From positions 62,001 through 126,000 of the forward strand of contig NZ_JACDXW010000002.1 of assembly GCF_020539505.1 (NCBI RefSeq): a DNA stretch of 64,000 bases, read 5' to 3'. The stretch is from Mesopusillimonas faecipullorum. Lineage in GTDB: Bacteria > Pseudomonadota > Gammaproteobacteria > Burkholderiales > Burkholderiaceae_B. A program made the position numbers and the translations under genes. This document shows positions 46,527 to 55,789 of the stretch, piece after piece; the first letter of the stretch is position 1; the number at the start of each line of letters is the position of its first letter. The notes under the pieces are model-generated. The model made no database searches. It saw only the letters and a list, made by a program, of their open reading frames with translations, and was not told where the DNA came from.

Positions 46527-47603
46527 GTGACACACAATACCGACGACTTACGTATTCGAGAAATCAAGGAACTCAGCCCACCTTCACATGTGATGCGCGA
46601 GCTTTCCAGCACTGTGCAGTCATCCGAAACAGTGTATCGCGCTCGCCGTGCCATCCACGACGTGCTACACGACCAAGACGATAGACTGGTTGTAGTGATT
46701 GGCCCTTGCTCAATCCATAATGTAGAAGCAGGGCTTGAGTATGCCCGTCGTCTGAAGAGCGAACGTGAACGTTTCGCCGACGATCTTGAAATCGTCATGC
46801 GCGTCTATTTCGAAAAGCCTCGCACGACCGTGGGTTGGAAGGGGCTGATCAATGACCCAGGTCTGGATGGCAGCTTCAACATCAATCAAGGTTTGCGCAT
46901 CGCTCGCCAGTTGCTGTTGGACATCAACGATATGGGTCTGCCGGCAGGGTGTGAATTCCTCGACATGATTACACCCCAGTACATCGCCGACCTGGTCTCT
47001 TGGGGTGCCATCGGTGCTCGCACCACTGAAAGCCAAGTACACAGAGAGCTTTCCTCCGGTTTGTCGTGTCCGGTGGGCTTCAAAAACGGTACTGACGGTA
47101 ATGTGCGCATTGCAGTAGATGCCATCAAAGCGGCGTCACAGCCTCACCATTTCTTGTCGGTCACCAAGGGTGGGCATTCGGCCATTGTTTCCACGGTGGG
47201 TAACGAGGACTGCCACATCATCTTGCGTGGCGGCAGCAAAGCGCCCAACTACGATGCGGCCAGTGTCGAAGCTGCTAGCCAGACGCTTGAGAAAGCCGGC
47301 TTGCGACCGCGCATCATGGTCGACGCCAGCCATGCCAACAGCAACAAGGATTACACGCGTCAACCCGAGGTCTTGGCTGACGTCGCCGGGCAAATTGCAC
47401 AGGGTGACAAGCGTATCTTCGGTGTCATGGTTGAAAGCCATTTGGTCGGCGGTCGTCAAGATCTCGTCGAAGGCCAGCCCCTGACTTACGGTCAAAGTAT
47501 TACTGATGGCTGTATAGATTGGGAAACCTCCGTGGCCGTGCTCGAGAATCTGGCGCAGGCGGTTCGGGCTCGTCGTAAAGTGCTGGCGGGGCAGGCTGCC
47601 TAA
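46527..47603 (+). CDS. aroG: 3-deoxy-7-phosphoheptulonate (DAHP) synthase, type I alpha
   Basis: AroG condenses phosphoenolpyruvate and erythrose 4-phosphate, the first step of aromatic amino acid synthesis. Family motifs are clear: RLVVVIGPCSIHNVEAGLEY (metal Cys), RVYFEKPRTTVGWKGLINDP, PVGFKNGTDGNVRIAVDAIK, HIILRGGSKAPNYD and MVDASHANSNKDYTRQPEV. Length is 358 residues. The GTG start at 46527 lies seven bases after GGAG. Expression should be controlled by the Phe/Tyr attenuator upstream. Type I alpha enzymes are commonly inhibited by Phe or Tyr, consistent with the leader composition. Confidence 0.96.
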   Translation: MTHNTDDLRIREIKELSPPSHVMRELSSTVQSSETVYRARRAIHDVLHDQDDRLVVVIGPCSIHNVEAGLEYARRLKSERERFADDLEIVMRVYFEKPRTTVGWKGLINDPGLDGSFNINQGLRIARQLLLDINDMGLPAGCEFLDMITPQYIADLVSWGAIGARTTESQVHRELSSGLSCPVGFKNGTDGNVRIAVDAIKAASQPHHFLSVTKGGHSAIVSTVGNEDCHIILRGGSKAPNYDAASVEAASQTLEKAGLRPRIMVDASHANSNKDYTRQPEVLADVAGQIAQGDKRIFGVMVESHLVGGRQDLVEGQPLTYGQSITDGCIDWETSVAVLENLAQAVRARRKVLAGQAA

Positions 47604-47634
47604 GGTATAGGCTGGGCCTCTTCAGGAGACATAC

Positions 47635-49047
47635 ATGGACATGACGAGCCAGCATGCAAACCGGCCTTTACCCGATGCGTTTCTTGCGCAGATGCAGGCA
47701 CGCTTCGGCGAGCGCTTTTCCGTAGCGTCCGCCGTGCGTGAGCATCATGGCACTGACGAGTCGCCGTACCCACCCATGCTGCCCGATGCGGTGGTTCAGG
47801 CCACCAGTATCGAAGACGTGCAGCTTGTTGCGCGCTTGTGCCATACCCATGCCGTGCCGCTCATTCCCTACGGCGCAGGGTCTTCCCTTGAAGGCCATAT
47901 TTTGGCGGTGCGAGGGGGTGTCAGTCTTGACCTCAGCAATATGAATCGGGTGCTTGAGGTCAATGCTGCCGATATGACGGTGACGGTAGAGCCGGGCGTG
48001 ACGCGTAAACAGCTTAACGAGCATATACGCGACACGGGTTTGTTCTTTCCCATAGATCCTGGGGCTGATGCGTCGTTGGGAGGCATGTGTGCCACACGAG
48101 CCTCTGGCACCAATGCCGTGCGCTACGGCACCATGCGCGAGAACGTGCGTGCCCTGAAGGTGGTAACGGCTGATGGCAGCGTGGTCAAGACGGGCACGCA
48201 TGCTCGCAAGTCGTCGGCGGGTTACGACCTGACCAGCCTGTTCACAGGCAGTGAAGGTACGCTGGGCATTATCGTCGAGGCTACGGTCAAGCTCTACCCC
48301 CAGCCCGAGAGCATCAGTGCGGCTATCTGCAATTTTCCTGATCTGGAATCGGCAGTTCAAAGCGTCATCGAAATCATGCAGTTGGGTTTGCCTGTGGGGC
48401 GCGTAGAGTTCATGGACACCTGGGCGGTGCGTGCGACTAACGCCTATAGCAAGATGGATTTGGTCGAATCACCTTTGCTGCTGTTTGAATTCCACGGTAG
48501 TGCTGGTGGTGTTGATGAGCAGGCCGAAGCGGTGCGTGAGGTAACAGCCTCTAATGGTGGGATGGATTTTCAGTGGGCACGCCTCCCAGAAGAGCGCTCG
48601 CGCCTATGGGCTGCGCGTCATAATGCCTACTTCGCCGGTATCCAGTTGCGCCCCGGCTGTCGGGCGAGCACTACCGATGTATGTGTGCCGGTTTCCCAGT
48701 TGGCAAAGTGTGTTACCGAGACTGCAGACGATCTGGATGCGGCTAGCTTTCCCTACACCATTCTGGGGCACGTGGGAGACGGCAATTTTCACGTCATGAT
48801 GTTGCTCGATCCAGACAGCAGCGAAGAGTGGGAAGAGTCCGAGCGCCTTAACCAACGTCTGGTTGAGCGTGCGTTGTCCATGCGCGGTACCTGTACAGGT
48901 GAGCACGGCATAGGGTTGCACAAAATGCGGTTCATGTTGGCCGAGCACGGCCCCGAGAGCCTGGCGCTGATGCATGCGCTCAAACACACCCTGGACCCGC
49001 GTGGCATATTGAATCCTGGCAAGATGCTGCCGCCCTTGGCATCTTGA
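47635..49047 (+). CDS. FAD-binding oxidase, GlcD / D-lactate dehydrogenase (cytochrome) type
   Basis: A 470-residue flavoprotein of the vanillyl-alcohol oxidase fold. The FAD_binding_4 domain carries PYGAGSSLEGHILAVRGGVS, VTVEPGVTRKQLNEHIRDTG and DPGADASLGGMCATRASGTN, with the TYGMT-like GYDLTSLFTGSEGTLGIIVE. The C-terminal FAD-oxidase domain ends GTCTGEHGIGLHKMRFMLAE and LDPRGILNPGKMLP. Relatives oxidise D-lactate, glycolate or other 2-hydroxy acids and pass electrons to the respiratory chain. Substrate is unresolved. It is 31 bases downstream of aroG with a CAGGAG site. Confidence 0.9.
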   Translation: MDMTSQHANRPLPDAFLAQMQARFGERFSVASAVREHHGTDESPYPPMLPDAVVQATSIEDVQLVARLCHTHAVPLIPYGAGSSLEGHILAVRGGVSLDLSNMNRVLEVNAADMTVTVEPGVTRKQLNEHIRDTGLFFPIDPGADASLGGMCATRASGTNAVRYGTMRENVRALKVVTADGSVVKTGTHARKSSAGYDLTSLFTGSEGTLGIIVEATVKLYPQPESISAAICNFPDLESAVQSVIEIMQLGLPVGRVEFMDTWAVRATNAYSKMDLVESPLLLFEFHGSAGGVDEQAEAVREVTASNGGMDFQWARLPEERSRLWAARHNAYFAGIQLRPGCRASTTDVCVPVSQLAKCVTETADDLDAASFPYTILGHVGDGNFHVMMLLDPDSSEEWEESERLNQRLVERALSMRGTCTGEHGIGLHKMRFMLAEHGPESLALMHALKHTLDPRGILNPGKMLPPLAS

Positions 49048-49073
49048 GTAGTTAAGAAAAGGTAAGAAGGTTC

Positions 49074-50183
49074 ATGCAGGCAAATTCCAAAGGTCGCGTC
49101 GTGGTGGGCATGTCAGGTGGCGTGGATTCCTCGGTATCGGCGTGGTTGCTCAAGCAACAAGGCTATGAAGTCATAGGCTTGTTCATGAAAAACTGGGAAG
49201 ACGATGACGACTCCGAGTATTGCTCTAGTCGTCAAGATTGGCTGGATGCAGTCAGTGTGGCTGATTTGGTGGGCGTTGAAATCGAGGCAGTGAATTTCGC
49301 CGCTGAGTATAAAGAGCGGGTGTTTGCCGAGTTTTTGCGGGAATACCAGGCTGGACGTACGCCCAACCCCGACGTGCTATGTAATGCCGAGATCAAGTTC
49401 AAGGCGTTTCTGGATCATGCCATGTCTTTGGGGGCGGAACGCATCGCTACCGGTCATTATGCGCGTGTGCGTGAGGTGACCCAAGATGGGCAGCAGCGCT
49501 ACCAGCTTTTGAAGGGGCTGGATGTGAGCAAAGACCAAAGCTACTTCCTGCACCGCTTGAATCAAGCTCAGCTGTCTCGCACTTTGTTCCCTCTGGGAGA
49601 ACTGCCAAAAACGGAAGTTCGCCGCATCGCCCATGAACTTGGCCTGCCTAATGCCGCTAAAAAAGATTCCACCGGTATTTGTTTTATCGGCGAACGCCCA
49701 TTTCGCGAGTTTTTGAACCGCTACCTGCCTTCGCAGCCTGGCCTCATTAAAACACCCGAAGGTAAGGTGTTGGGCAAGCATCACGGCCTGGCTTTTTATA
49801 CCTTGGGCCAGCGCAAGGGCTTGGGAATCGGCGGCGTAAAGGGAAGTCAGCGCGACGACGGCACAGCAGACGCTTGGTACGTGGCACGCAAAAGTTTGGC
49901 CGACAACACGCTTTACGCGGTGCAAGGTCACGATCATCCGTGGCTGTTGCAACCGCGCTTGCAGGCACAGGATGCCAGTTGGGTGGCCGGAAAGCCTCCT
50001 CGCGCCGGACGCTACGGCGCCAAGACGCGCTATCGCCAGGCTGACGCAAGCTGCGTGTGTGAGTCGCAAGATAACGAGCGCTTCGAGCTGTTGTTCGAAG
50101 AGGCGCAGTGGGCGGTCACCCCTGGGCAATCGGCTGTACTGTATGACGGCGAAGTTTGCCTGGGGGGCGGTATCATCGTTTAA
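49074..50183 (+). CDS. mnmA: tRNA-specific 2-thiouridylase MnmA
   Basis: MnmA thiolates U34 of tRNA-Lys, -Glu and -Gln using ATP and sulfur relayed from IscS. The PP-loop [15 protein letters not shown] (about residues 13-27), catalytic Cys in [12 protein letters not shown], second Cys in [16 protein letters not shown] and the [12 protein letters not shown]-terminal barrel are intact. Its 369 residues are standard. AAGAAGG precedes the ATG. Confidence 0.97.
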   Translation: MQANSKGRVVVGMSGGVDSSVSAWLLKQQGYEVIGLFMKNWEDDDDSEYCSSRQDWLDAVSVADLVGVEIEAVNFAAEYKERVFAEFLREYQAGRTPNPDVLCNAEIKFKAFLDHAMSLGAERIATGHYARVREVTQDGQQRYQLLKGLDVSKDQSYFLHRLNQAQLSRTLFPLGELPKTEVRRIAHELGLPNAAKKDSTGICFIGERPFREFLNRYLPSQPGLIKTPEGKVLGKHHGLAFYTLGQRKGLGIGGVKGSQRDDGTADAWYVARKSLADNTLYAVQGHDHPWLLQPRLQAQDASWVAGKPPRAGRYGAKTRYRQADASCVCESQDNERFELLFEEAQWAVTPGQSAVLYDGEVCLGGGIIV

Positions 50184-50194
50184 GCTGACCCAGC

Positions 50195-50641
50195 TTAGGC
50201 GGCGATATCGTGCTTACCCGGCGGCGTATTGCTTGGATCTTGGTCGTCGTCGTTGTCGACGATCAAGGGCGGCAAAGGCGCAAGCCCTAAGGCCAAACGT
50301 AGGCGCTGGCAGTCTGCATTCGGAGAACCATCACTTTCCCAAGATGGGAAATCCCGGCAGGGCGAGGGTCTCAACTCGTAGATGGCGCAATGTATACCCG
50401 GCTGACCCAATTCACCGCGTAAGGCTACGCAGCGTTGTCCGCCATATTCCGTGCCTTTCATACAGGCCCGCAGAGGCCCCGCTTGGCTGACCAGTTCGGG
50501 GGGTACCGTCCCACCTAGGTCTGCAACTTCACCGCAATAAAAAGAAACTCTGAAATGGGCGCAGCAGGCGCCGCAACTTAAGCACGGGCTATCGAGCAGG
50601 CTCTCGTTGGCAGCCCGGCGACGAAGGGTGATGGGGGTCAT
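50195..50641 (-). CDS. YkgJ-type cysteine-cluster protein
   Basis: Protein of 148 residues in the YkgJ / zinc- or iron-chelating Cys-rich family. The N-terminal motif SPCLSCGACCAHFRVSFYCG (C-x2-C-x2-CC) and later Cys in GQRCVALRGELG and CAIYELRPSPCRDFP match. It probably binds a metal cluster; its function is unknown. It converges on mnmA with an 11-base gap. Confidence 0.88.
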   Translation of the reverse strand: MTPITLRRRAANESLLDSPCLSCGACCAHFRVSFYCGEVADLGGTVPPELVSQAGPLRACMKGTEYGGQRCVALRGELGQPGIHCAIYELRPSPCRDFPSWESDGSPNADCQRLRLALGLAPLPPLIVDNDDDQDPSNTPPGKHDIAA

Positions 50642-50722
50642 GAGGGCACAAAGTGCGGAAGAGGGGGAGGGTCCCCCGAAACGAGCTCGGGAGAGCTGAG
50701 GCGGATAAAAGAAGGCTTGGTT

Positions 50723-51331
50723 TTATGGCGGAGCCGTATTGGCGAACGAAGGTCTTTCCTGCAGCTTTTCGTGCAGTTTGGCCAGGTTGGAATACTGGGA
50801 TCGCCAGTCGAGCTGAGGGTAGCGTAGGTCGAGATAACCCAGTGCACACCCCACGGCGATATCGGCCAGCGAAAAATTGACGCCCATGCAGAAAGCGTGA
50901 CTGTTGAGGCCGTCGTTCATGAAAGTGAGAGCTCCCAAAACCTTGCCGTGCTGGCGAGCAATCCAGTCATCGCTACGGTGCTCGGGCTTGCGGATAGCCC
51001 TTTCAATATGGATGGCTACGGTGGCATCGGCCAAGCCGTCGGCGATGGCTTCCCAGCACTTGGTAGCGGTGCGGTCGCGACTGGTTTGAGGCAGTAGACG
51101 ACTGACAGGTGAAAGCGTGTCCAGGTATTCCACGATGACACGCGAGTCGAACAGGCTGCCGCCGTCATCCGTGACCAGACAGGGTACTTTGCCCAAGGGG
51201 TTGTATTGCGGTACCTGGGTGCCGTCTGACCAGACATCGTCAAGAATCAGTTCGTATTCCAGTTTTTTTTCCGCCATGACCACACGCACTTTACGAACGA
51301 AAGGGCTGGTCAGGGAACCGAAAAGTTTCAT
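50723..51331 (-). CDS. Glutathione S-transferase family protein
   Basis: A 202-residue two-domain GST. The thioredoxin-like domain begins MKLFGSLTSPFVRKVRVVMA (Ser in the active-site position of SPFVRKV), with VPCLVTDDGGSLFDSRVIVE for glutathione binding. The helical C-terminal domain contains NFSLADIAVGCALGYLDLRY, the structural N-capping motif. Substrate unknown. It is divergent from purB. Confidence 0.92.
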   Translation of the reverse strand: MKLFGSLTSPFVRKVRVVMAEKKLEYELILDDVWSDGTQVPQYNPLGKVPCLVTDDGGSLFDSRVIVEYLDTLSPVSRLLPQTSRDRTATKCWEAIADGLADATVAIHIERAIRKPEHRSDDWIARQHGKVLGALTFMNDGLNSHAFCMGVNFSLADIAVGCALGYLDLRYPQLDWRSQYSNLAKLHEKLQERPSFANTAPP

Positions 51332-51409
51332 GTCTGACTAGGCAAGTTACAGGTGGCCAAAGTATAGCAGGGAAGGTCCCAACAAAGCCGTCGTTTCCTG
51401 CACTGTTAA

Positions 51410-52822
<1,413 letters not shown>

Positions 52823-52894
52823 GAACGGGGGGCACAGGTAAAAAAATATGCCTGGCCCCTAAAATCGGCCAAAAAATAGTGTTAGAATTCCGGC

Positions 52895-52970
52895 GGGGCT
52901 TTAGCTCAGTTGGTAGAGCAGAAGACTCTTAATCTTTTGGTCGAGGGTTCGAGTCCCTCAGGCCCCACCA
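52895..52970 (+). tRNA. tRNA-Lys (anticodon CTT)
   Basis: Cloverleaf: acceptor GGGGCTT with AGGCCCC, D-arm AGCTCAGTTGGTAGAGC, anticodon stem GAAGA/TCTTT with loop CTCTTAA (anticodon CTT), T-arm GAGGGTTCGAGTCCCTC, discriminator A and encoded CCA. Mobile-element remnants begin 36 bases downstream, so it has served as an integration site. A TAGAAT -10 lies at 52883-52888. Confidence 0.98.
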
Positions 52971-53005
52971 AAAAACTGTTGTAAATCAAAGATTTAAGCC
53001 GTCTC

Positions 53006-53110
53006 TTACGCGGCTTTTTTCTTTTGTGCTGCGCCTTGTGACGTAAATGTGACGTTCTCGGCGTGGTGAGCAAGATGAGATTGAGCCAGGTGCGCGTACT
53101 TTTGCACCAT
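53006..53110 (-). pseudogene. C-terminal fragment of a tyrosine-type integrase
   Basis: The minus-strand frame ending at the TAA (53006-53008) reads MVQKYAHLAQSHLAHHAENV then TFTSQGAAQKKKAA. The YAHL(A)..HL pattern with the basic tail is the end of tyrosine integrases, including the catalytic Tyr. Only about 34 residues remain. It abuts tRNA-Lys, as integrase genes do at their attachment sites. Its 3' end coincides with an AGCCG/CGGCT hairpin and T-run (about 52997-53020) that may terminate the tRNA transcript. Confidence 0.75.
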
Positions 53111-53112
53111 TA

Positions 53113-53199
53113 CAGGTCCATCACAATGACCCGCACATTCTCCCTGCCCGGCAGACGCTTCAGGTAGCTGCGTAAACTCGTTTCTGAGCGGCCCCGCCT
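53113..53199 (-). pseudogene. Fragment of an ISL3-like transposase
   Basis: The minus-strand frame reads RRGRSETSLRSYLKRLPGRE then NVRVIVMDL, matching the segment before the first catalytic Asp of ISL3-family transposases (LPGRE...V.VVxMD). Only about 29 residues survive, fused directly to the integrase fragment. Family assignment is from this short motif. Confidence 0.6.
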
Positions 53200-53696
53200 A
53201 GATATGAATATCTTGTGCACGTTTGACTTCCTGGACTACCAGTCCAGGGATTCCCAAGATAAAATCGATTGGGGACATCGGCATTGCTTCCATTAAACGT
53301 GTTCTTCGCAAAAACAAGTCTAATGAATGTCGAGCGTCCCCCTTTTATGAGGTAGAGCCTTGCTTTGTAGTGGCTGCTCCCGGCAATACGCTATCGGCAT
53401 GGCTGGCGCTGCTCCTTTGCCGCTATCGGTAGAGAATATTTCAGCTGTGTTGTACGTCCACCCATCGCCGCTCCCCAGGGAAGATCTGGATACGTGCATC
53501 TTTGAGTGAGACGCAGAATTTATGCGCCCTAAGGATGAGAATCCTAAGCCGCAGAAGGATGTGGGAGCGGCGTGGGGCGAACTGGCGTGGCGCCACCCAC
53601 AGTGCTGCTGATGACGGCGTGGGGGATAAGGTCGCCATCTTGAGTGCGGCTTGCAATGTATTTATCGAAGGGGCGGTTTTGATGGTGCTCATGGGA
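53200..53696. other. Gene-free debris between mobile-element fragments and the toxin-antitoxin pair
   Basis: About 500 bases with no frame that combines a ribosome site, plausible composition and a recognisable motif. Frames at 53223-53432 (+), 53441-53740 (-) and a 29-codon frame at 53522-53611 (+) were examined and are not supported. The stretch is probably decayed foreign DNA. Confidence 0.5.
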
Positions 53697-54044
53697 TCAG
53701 AAGCCCAGTTGCTCCAAGGATATCCCCATGGCCGCTGCAATACGTTCTCGGGTCGCCTTTTTGGGCTTGGCGTCAGGCGCCTCCATTGCGGCGTAGCTGG
53801 GCTGCCGGATATCTAGGCGCCGGGCCATTTCGGTTTGGGTCAGCCCCAAGTGTTCGCGCCAAGCTCGAATCATGCTCCAGTCGTTCTTGACGCACAGGCG
53901 CATGACCTCGTGGGGAGTGGTGCCATCAGCCGGGATGCGACCGGAAGGCTTTTCCCCTTCGGTGAGTCGTAGGTATTCATCGTAGGGCAGCACGACGAAT
54001 GCTGGCTTGCCGTTGGTTTCGAGAATTGTGTGGTTGATATCCAT
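53697..54044 (-). CDS. Antitoxin with N-terminal Phd-like and C-terminal HTH (XRE) parts
   Basis: A 115-residue antitoxin. The N-terminal part (ILETNGKPAFVVLPYDEYLR) resembles the Phd/YefM strand-helix element. The C-terminal part is an XRE helix-turn-helix: MIRAWREHLGLTQTEMARRL, DIRQPSYAAMEA and RERIAAAMGISLEQL. It follows the toxin gene by 13 bases with AGGAG ahead of its ATG, so the order is toxin first. It should neutralise the toxin and bind the palindrome at 54339-54354. By family it acts in the cytoplasm. Confidence 0.87.
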   Translation of the reverse strand: MDINHTILETNGKPAFVVLPYDEYLRLTEGEKPSGRIPADGTTPHEVMRLCVKNDWSMIRAWREHLGLTQTEMARRLDIRQPSYAAMEAPDAKPKKATRERIAAAMGISLEQLGF

Positions 54045-54057
54045 GACTGGCTCCTGC

Positions 54058-54312
54058 TCAGTAGGTTTGGTCGTCGCGCTTCTTGACCTGCTGAATCTCG
54101 ATGATCCTGACTTCGGTGTCAGCGTCGAACAGGACTCGGTAATTTCCTACACGCATACGGTATCCGTACTCGTGATTGGTGAGGGCGATGACGTTCTTGG
54201 TGTCCGGGAAACTCTCCAGACCATCCACGGCGTTAACGATCGTGATCTGCTCTTTGCGGTCGATCTTGCGGAGTTGCTTTTTCGCCTTGTTTGACCAGTT
54301 AACCGCATACAT
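54058..54312 (-). CDS. RelE/ParE-family toxin
   Basis: An 84-residue RelE-superfamily toxin: MYAVNWSNKAKKQLRKIDRK, LESFPDTKNVIALTNHEYGY, RMRVGNYRVLFDADTEVRII and EIQQVKKRDDQTY. The basic core and the R-x-G-x-YR-V-F strand are typical of RelE mRNA interferases. The terminal KKRDDQTY (relatives often K.R...Y) keeps likely catalytic residues. Intact, with a GGGAG ribosome site. First gene of the pair, directly behind its own promoter. Confidence 0.9.
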   Translation of the reverse strand: MYAVNWSNKAKKQLRKIDRKEQITIVNAVDGLESFPDTKNVIALTNHEYGYRMRVGNYRVLFDADTEVRIIEIQQVKKRDDQTY

Positions 54313-54336
54313 GGGTTTCTCCCTTTTTATAGGTTA

Positions 54337-54365
54337 ATTATAGCTTTAGCTATATTTAATGACAA
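54337..54365 (-). promoter_or_regulatory. Promoter and palindromic operator of the toxin-antitoxin operon
   Basis: On the minus strand TTGTCA (54360-54365), 17 bases and a perfect TATAAT (54337-54342) make a near-consensus promoter. Inside it is the perfect palindrome TATAGCT-TT-AGCTATA (plus strand 54339-54354), which overlaps the -10 and fills much of the spacer. A repressor bound here would block polymerase, the standard autoregulation of type II systems. The binding protein is inferred to be the HTH antitoxin. Confidence 0.82.
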
Positions 54366-54482
54366 GGGAAACCACCCTTCGTGGCGGCTGTCGACGTTGG
54401 TATGGAACAAGTAGCGGCCAACGTCTTAGCCGGACTTCGCGCAAACAGCCGTGCTGGCACGCTGGGTCTGTGATTTAGGTGA

Positions 54483-54668
54483 GTACTTACCAAGATCACA
54501 TTGAGTACCGAGCGCGGCAATGAAAATCGCTTGATGGATGTTGCCATGGTCGAAGTCGCTGATGTCGTTCTGGTTCTTGTCCATATGATTCGAGGTAATT
54601 CGGTGCGAGCTATTTCTCTGCGTCGCGCCTCGAAGGCAGAATGGAGGCTTTATGAACAAGCGAAATAA
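54483..54668 (+). pseudogene. brnT: C-terminal remnant of a BrnT-family toxin
   Basis: The open stretch after the TGA at 54480-54482 reads ITLSTERGNENRLMDVAMVE, VADVVLVLVHMIRGN and SVRAISLRRASKAEWRLYEQ AK. The VRAISLRRASKAE..LYEQ end is the BrnT signature, including the catalytic Arg and Tyr region. The N-terminal half is absent or unrecognisable and there is no start with a ribosome site. It overlaps the following brnA-like frame by 17 bases, as intact brnTA pairs often do. Confidence 0.7.
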
Positions 54669-54908
54669 GACGGATTGGGAAAGGGTGAAGGCCGATGCGA
54701 AAGCTGATAAGCCTGTCCCTTATGAACCTGAAACGGATCTGTATGACCCAAACGCCGAAAAGGCTGTTGAGCAATTCTGGGCTCAGGCAAAAGTAACCAG
54801 CCCTGGGCGCCCACGCGTTGCAGTCAAGCATCCCACGCTGAACATGCTATTGACCCTGATCTAATAGAGCATTTACGCTCTACGGGCAAGGGTTGACAAA
54901 CCCGCGTG
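54652..54908 (+). pseudogene. brnA: Broken BrnA-like antitoxin
   Basis: The N-terminus MNKRNKTDWERVKADA and the EKAVEQFWAQAKV helix followed by GRPRVAVKHPTLNM resemble BrnA antitoxins. Near 54848 the frame shifts: the continuation in another frame is IDPDLIEHLRSTGKG, a stop TGA (54894-54896) where the family has Trp, then QTRV, i.e. the usual STGKGWQTRV ribbon-helix-helix end. So one frameshift and one Trp-to-stop change have destroyed it. The first 70 codons (to 54864) remain open. Confidence 0.72.
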
Positions 54909-54943
54909 CCGCCGGTGTTTTTAACGCCGTTGTGGAGACTACC

Positions 54944-55066
54944 ATGCACTGCATGTATCCCCGTGGCGTCCATGTGCGTCCGTATGTTCGTTATCGCTTT
55001 GAGCGATGGGAGCATGTCTGCGCACATTGTCGCTCTATGCCCGGACAGGGCCGTTTGTTCGATTAA
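54944..55066 (+). CDS. Small 40-residue protein, His/Arg/Tyr-rich
   Basis: The frame starts MHCMYPRGVHVRPYVRYRFE and ends RWEHVCAHCRSMPGQG RLFD. It has a good ribosome site (TGGAG six bases before the ATG) and even composition. The pattern P-x-G-V-x-VR-x-x-VR-x-R...RWE-x-V-x-x-H-x-RS looks like a short conserved family I have seen as hypothetical proteins in proteobacteria; this memory cannot be verified here. A CAHC pair could bind metal. It lies right after the broken brnA. Confidence 0.5.
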   Translation: MHCMYPRGVHVRPYVRYRFERWEHVCAHCRSMPGQGRLFD

Positions 55067-55114
55067 GTAGTGCTAGGCCCTGGAGGGCATACCTCGGGGC
55101 CTTTGTATTTCAGC

Positions 55115-55260
55115 TTAGCACCAGCCTTCCTTTACCAGGTACCCTTGCGATTTTGCCAATATCTCCAGATTAGAGAGACTAGGTGAACCTAGCGACTCGT
55201 ACATAATCATTGTCCTTAGATAGCAAGCAGTTTGGTCAATGTTATATCCCGCTTCTCTTG
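55115..55260 (-). pseudogene. Unidentified coding-like fragment
   Basis: On the minus strand the last part of a frame, AAAREAGYNIDQTACYLRTM then IMYESLGSPSLSNLEILAKS, looks protein-like and ends QGYLVKEGWC. The upstream part of the frame runs into an IS3-type terminal sequence at 55358-55377 and has no start or ribosome site. It may be the tail of a gene cut by an insertion. I do not recognise it. Confidence 0.25.
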
Positions 55261-55357
55261 CCGCAGCAGGGAGTGTTCTGCGCCTGGGCCGGCACCCCAC
55301 ACGCCAGGCATGCGGTAGCCAGCCGGAGCGGGTTGGGGCAGGAAAAAAGCCGCTGTT

Positions 55358-55377
55358 TGAACTGCACCCCAAAAGTT
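55358..55377. mobile_element. Solitary IS3-family terminal repeat
   Basis: The 20 bases starting TGAACTGCACCCC and ending AAAAGTT match the characteristic terminal inverted repeat of IS3-family elements. No IS3 orfA or orfB is near, so this is a leftover end or a deletion scar. Confidence 0.6.
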
Positions 55378-55469
55378 AAACCCTGAACTAATACACCCAA
55401 GAAATAGGGCGAGTCACGCTCACCCCATTCAACTGCGGCCTTTACTGCTTCTGTTAGGCCACCGAGCAG

Positions 55470-55679
55470 CTACGCGATCAGTTGTTCGAGTCGCTTTCTC
55501 ACCATATTGACCAGCTCTTTGTCGTCCAAATTATTAGCTCGCAAATCCATATCCTGGATCAAGTCGTCGCGAATGCTTGGGTCTTTTGCTATGGCTCGTT
55601 TCATTAGGGCTCGCAGCACCATGTCGTGGGCCAGGGTCATTGCAAGCAGAAAATCCTCTGCTGTTTTGCTATTTTTCAT
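55470..55679 (-). CDS. Hypothetical small helical protein
   Basis: A 69-residue protein, MKNSKTAEDFLLAMTLAHDM to VNMVRKRLEQLIA, preceded by AGGAA seven bases before the ATG. It is strongly helical and charged (KRAIAKDPSIRDDLIQDMDL), soluble, with no Cys or membrane segment. I do not recognise a family. It stands alone between debris and ivy. Confidence 0.5.
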   Translation of the reverse strand: MKNSKTAEDFLLAMTLAHDMVLRALMKRAIAKDPSIRDDLIQDMDLRANNLDDKELVNMVRKRLEQLIA

Positions 55680-55789
55680 TTGTTTTTCCTAATGTGCTGA
55701 AGGTGGATTGCCAGCGCCTGCGTTGGCAGGCGCGAGTATGAGCTACTTAATGCCGATAAAGGGCACGGCACTGTTAGGAATGTTCTGAA

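Noticed and set aside
53522-53611. 29-residue frame (begins MRPKDENPKPQKDVG)
   Set aside because: Composition looks coding-like, but there is no ribosome site and no recognised family; possibly a scrap of a longer lost gene.
53441-53740. 99-residue minus frame overlapping the antitoxin gene end
   Set aside because: Overlaps a supported gene, no motif, no ribosome site.
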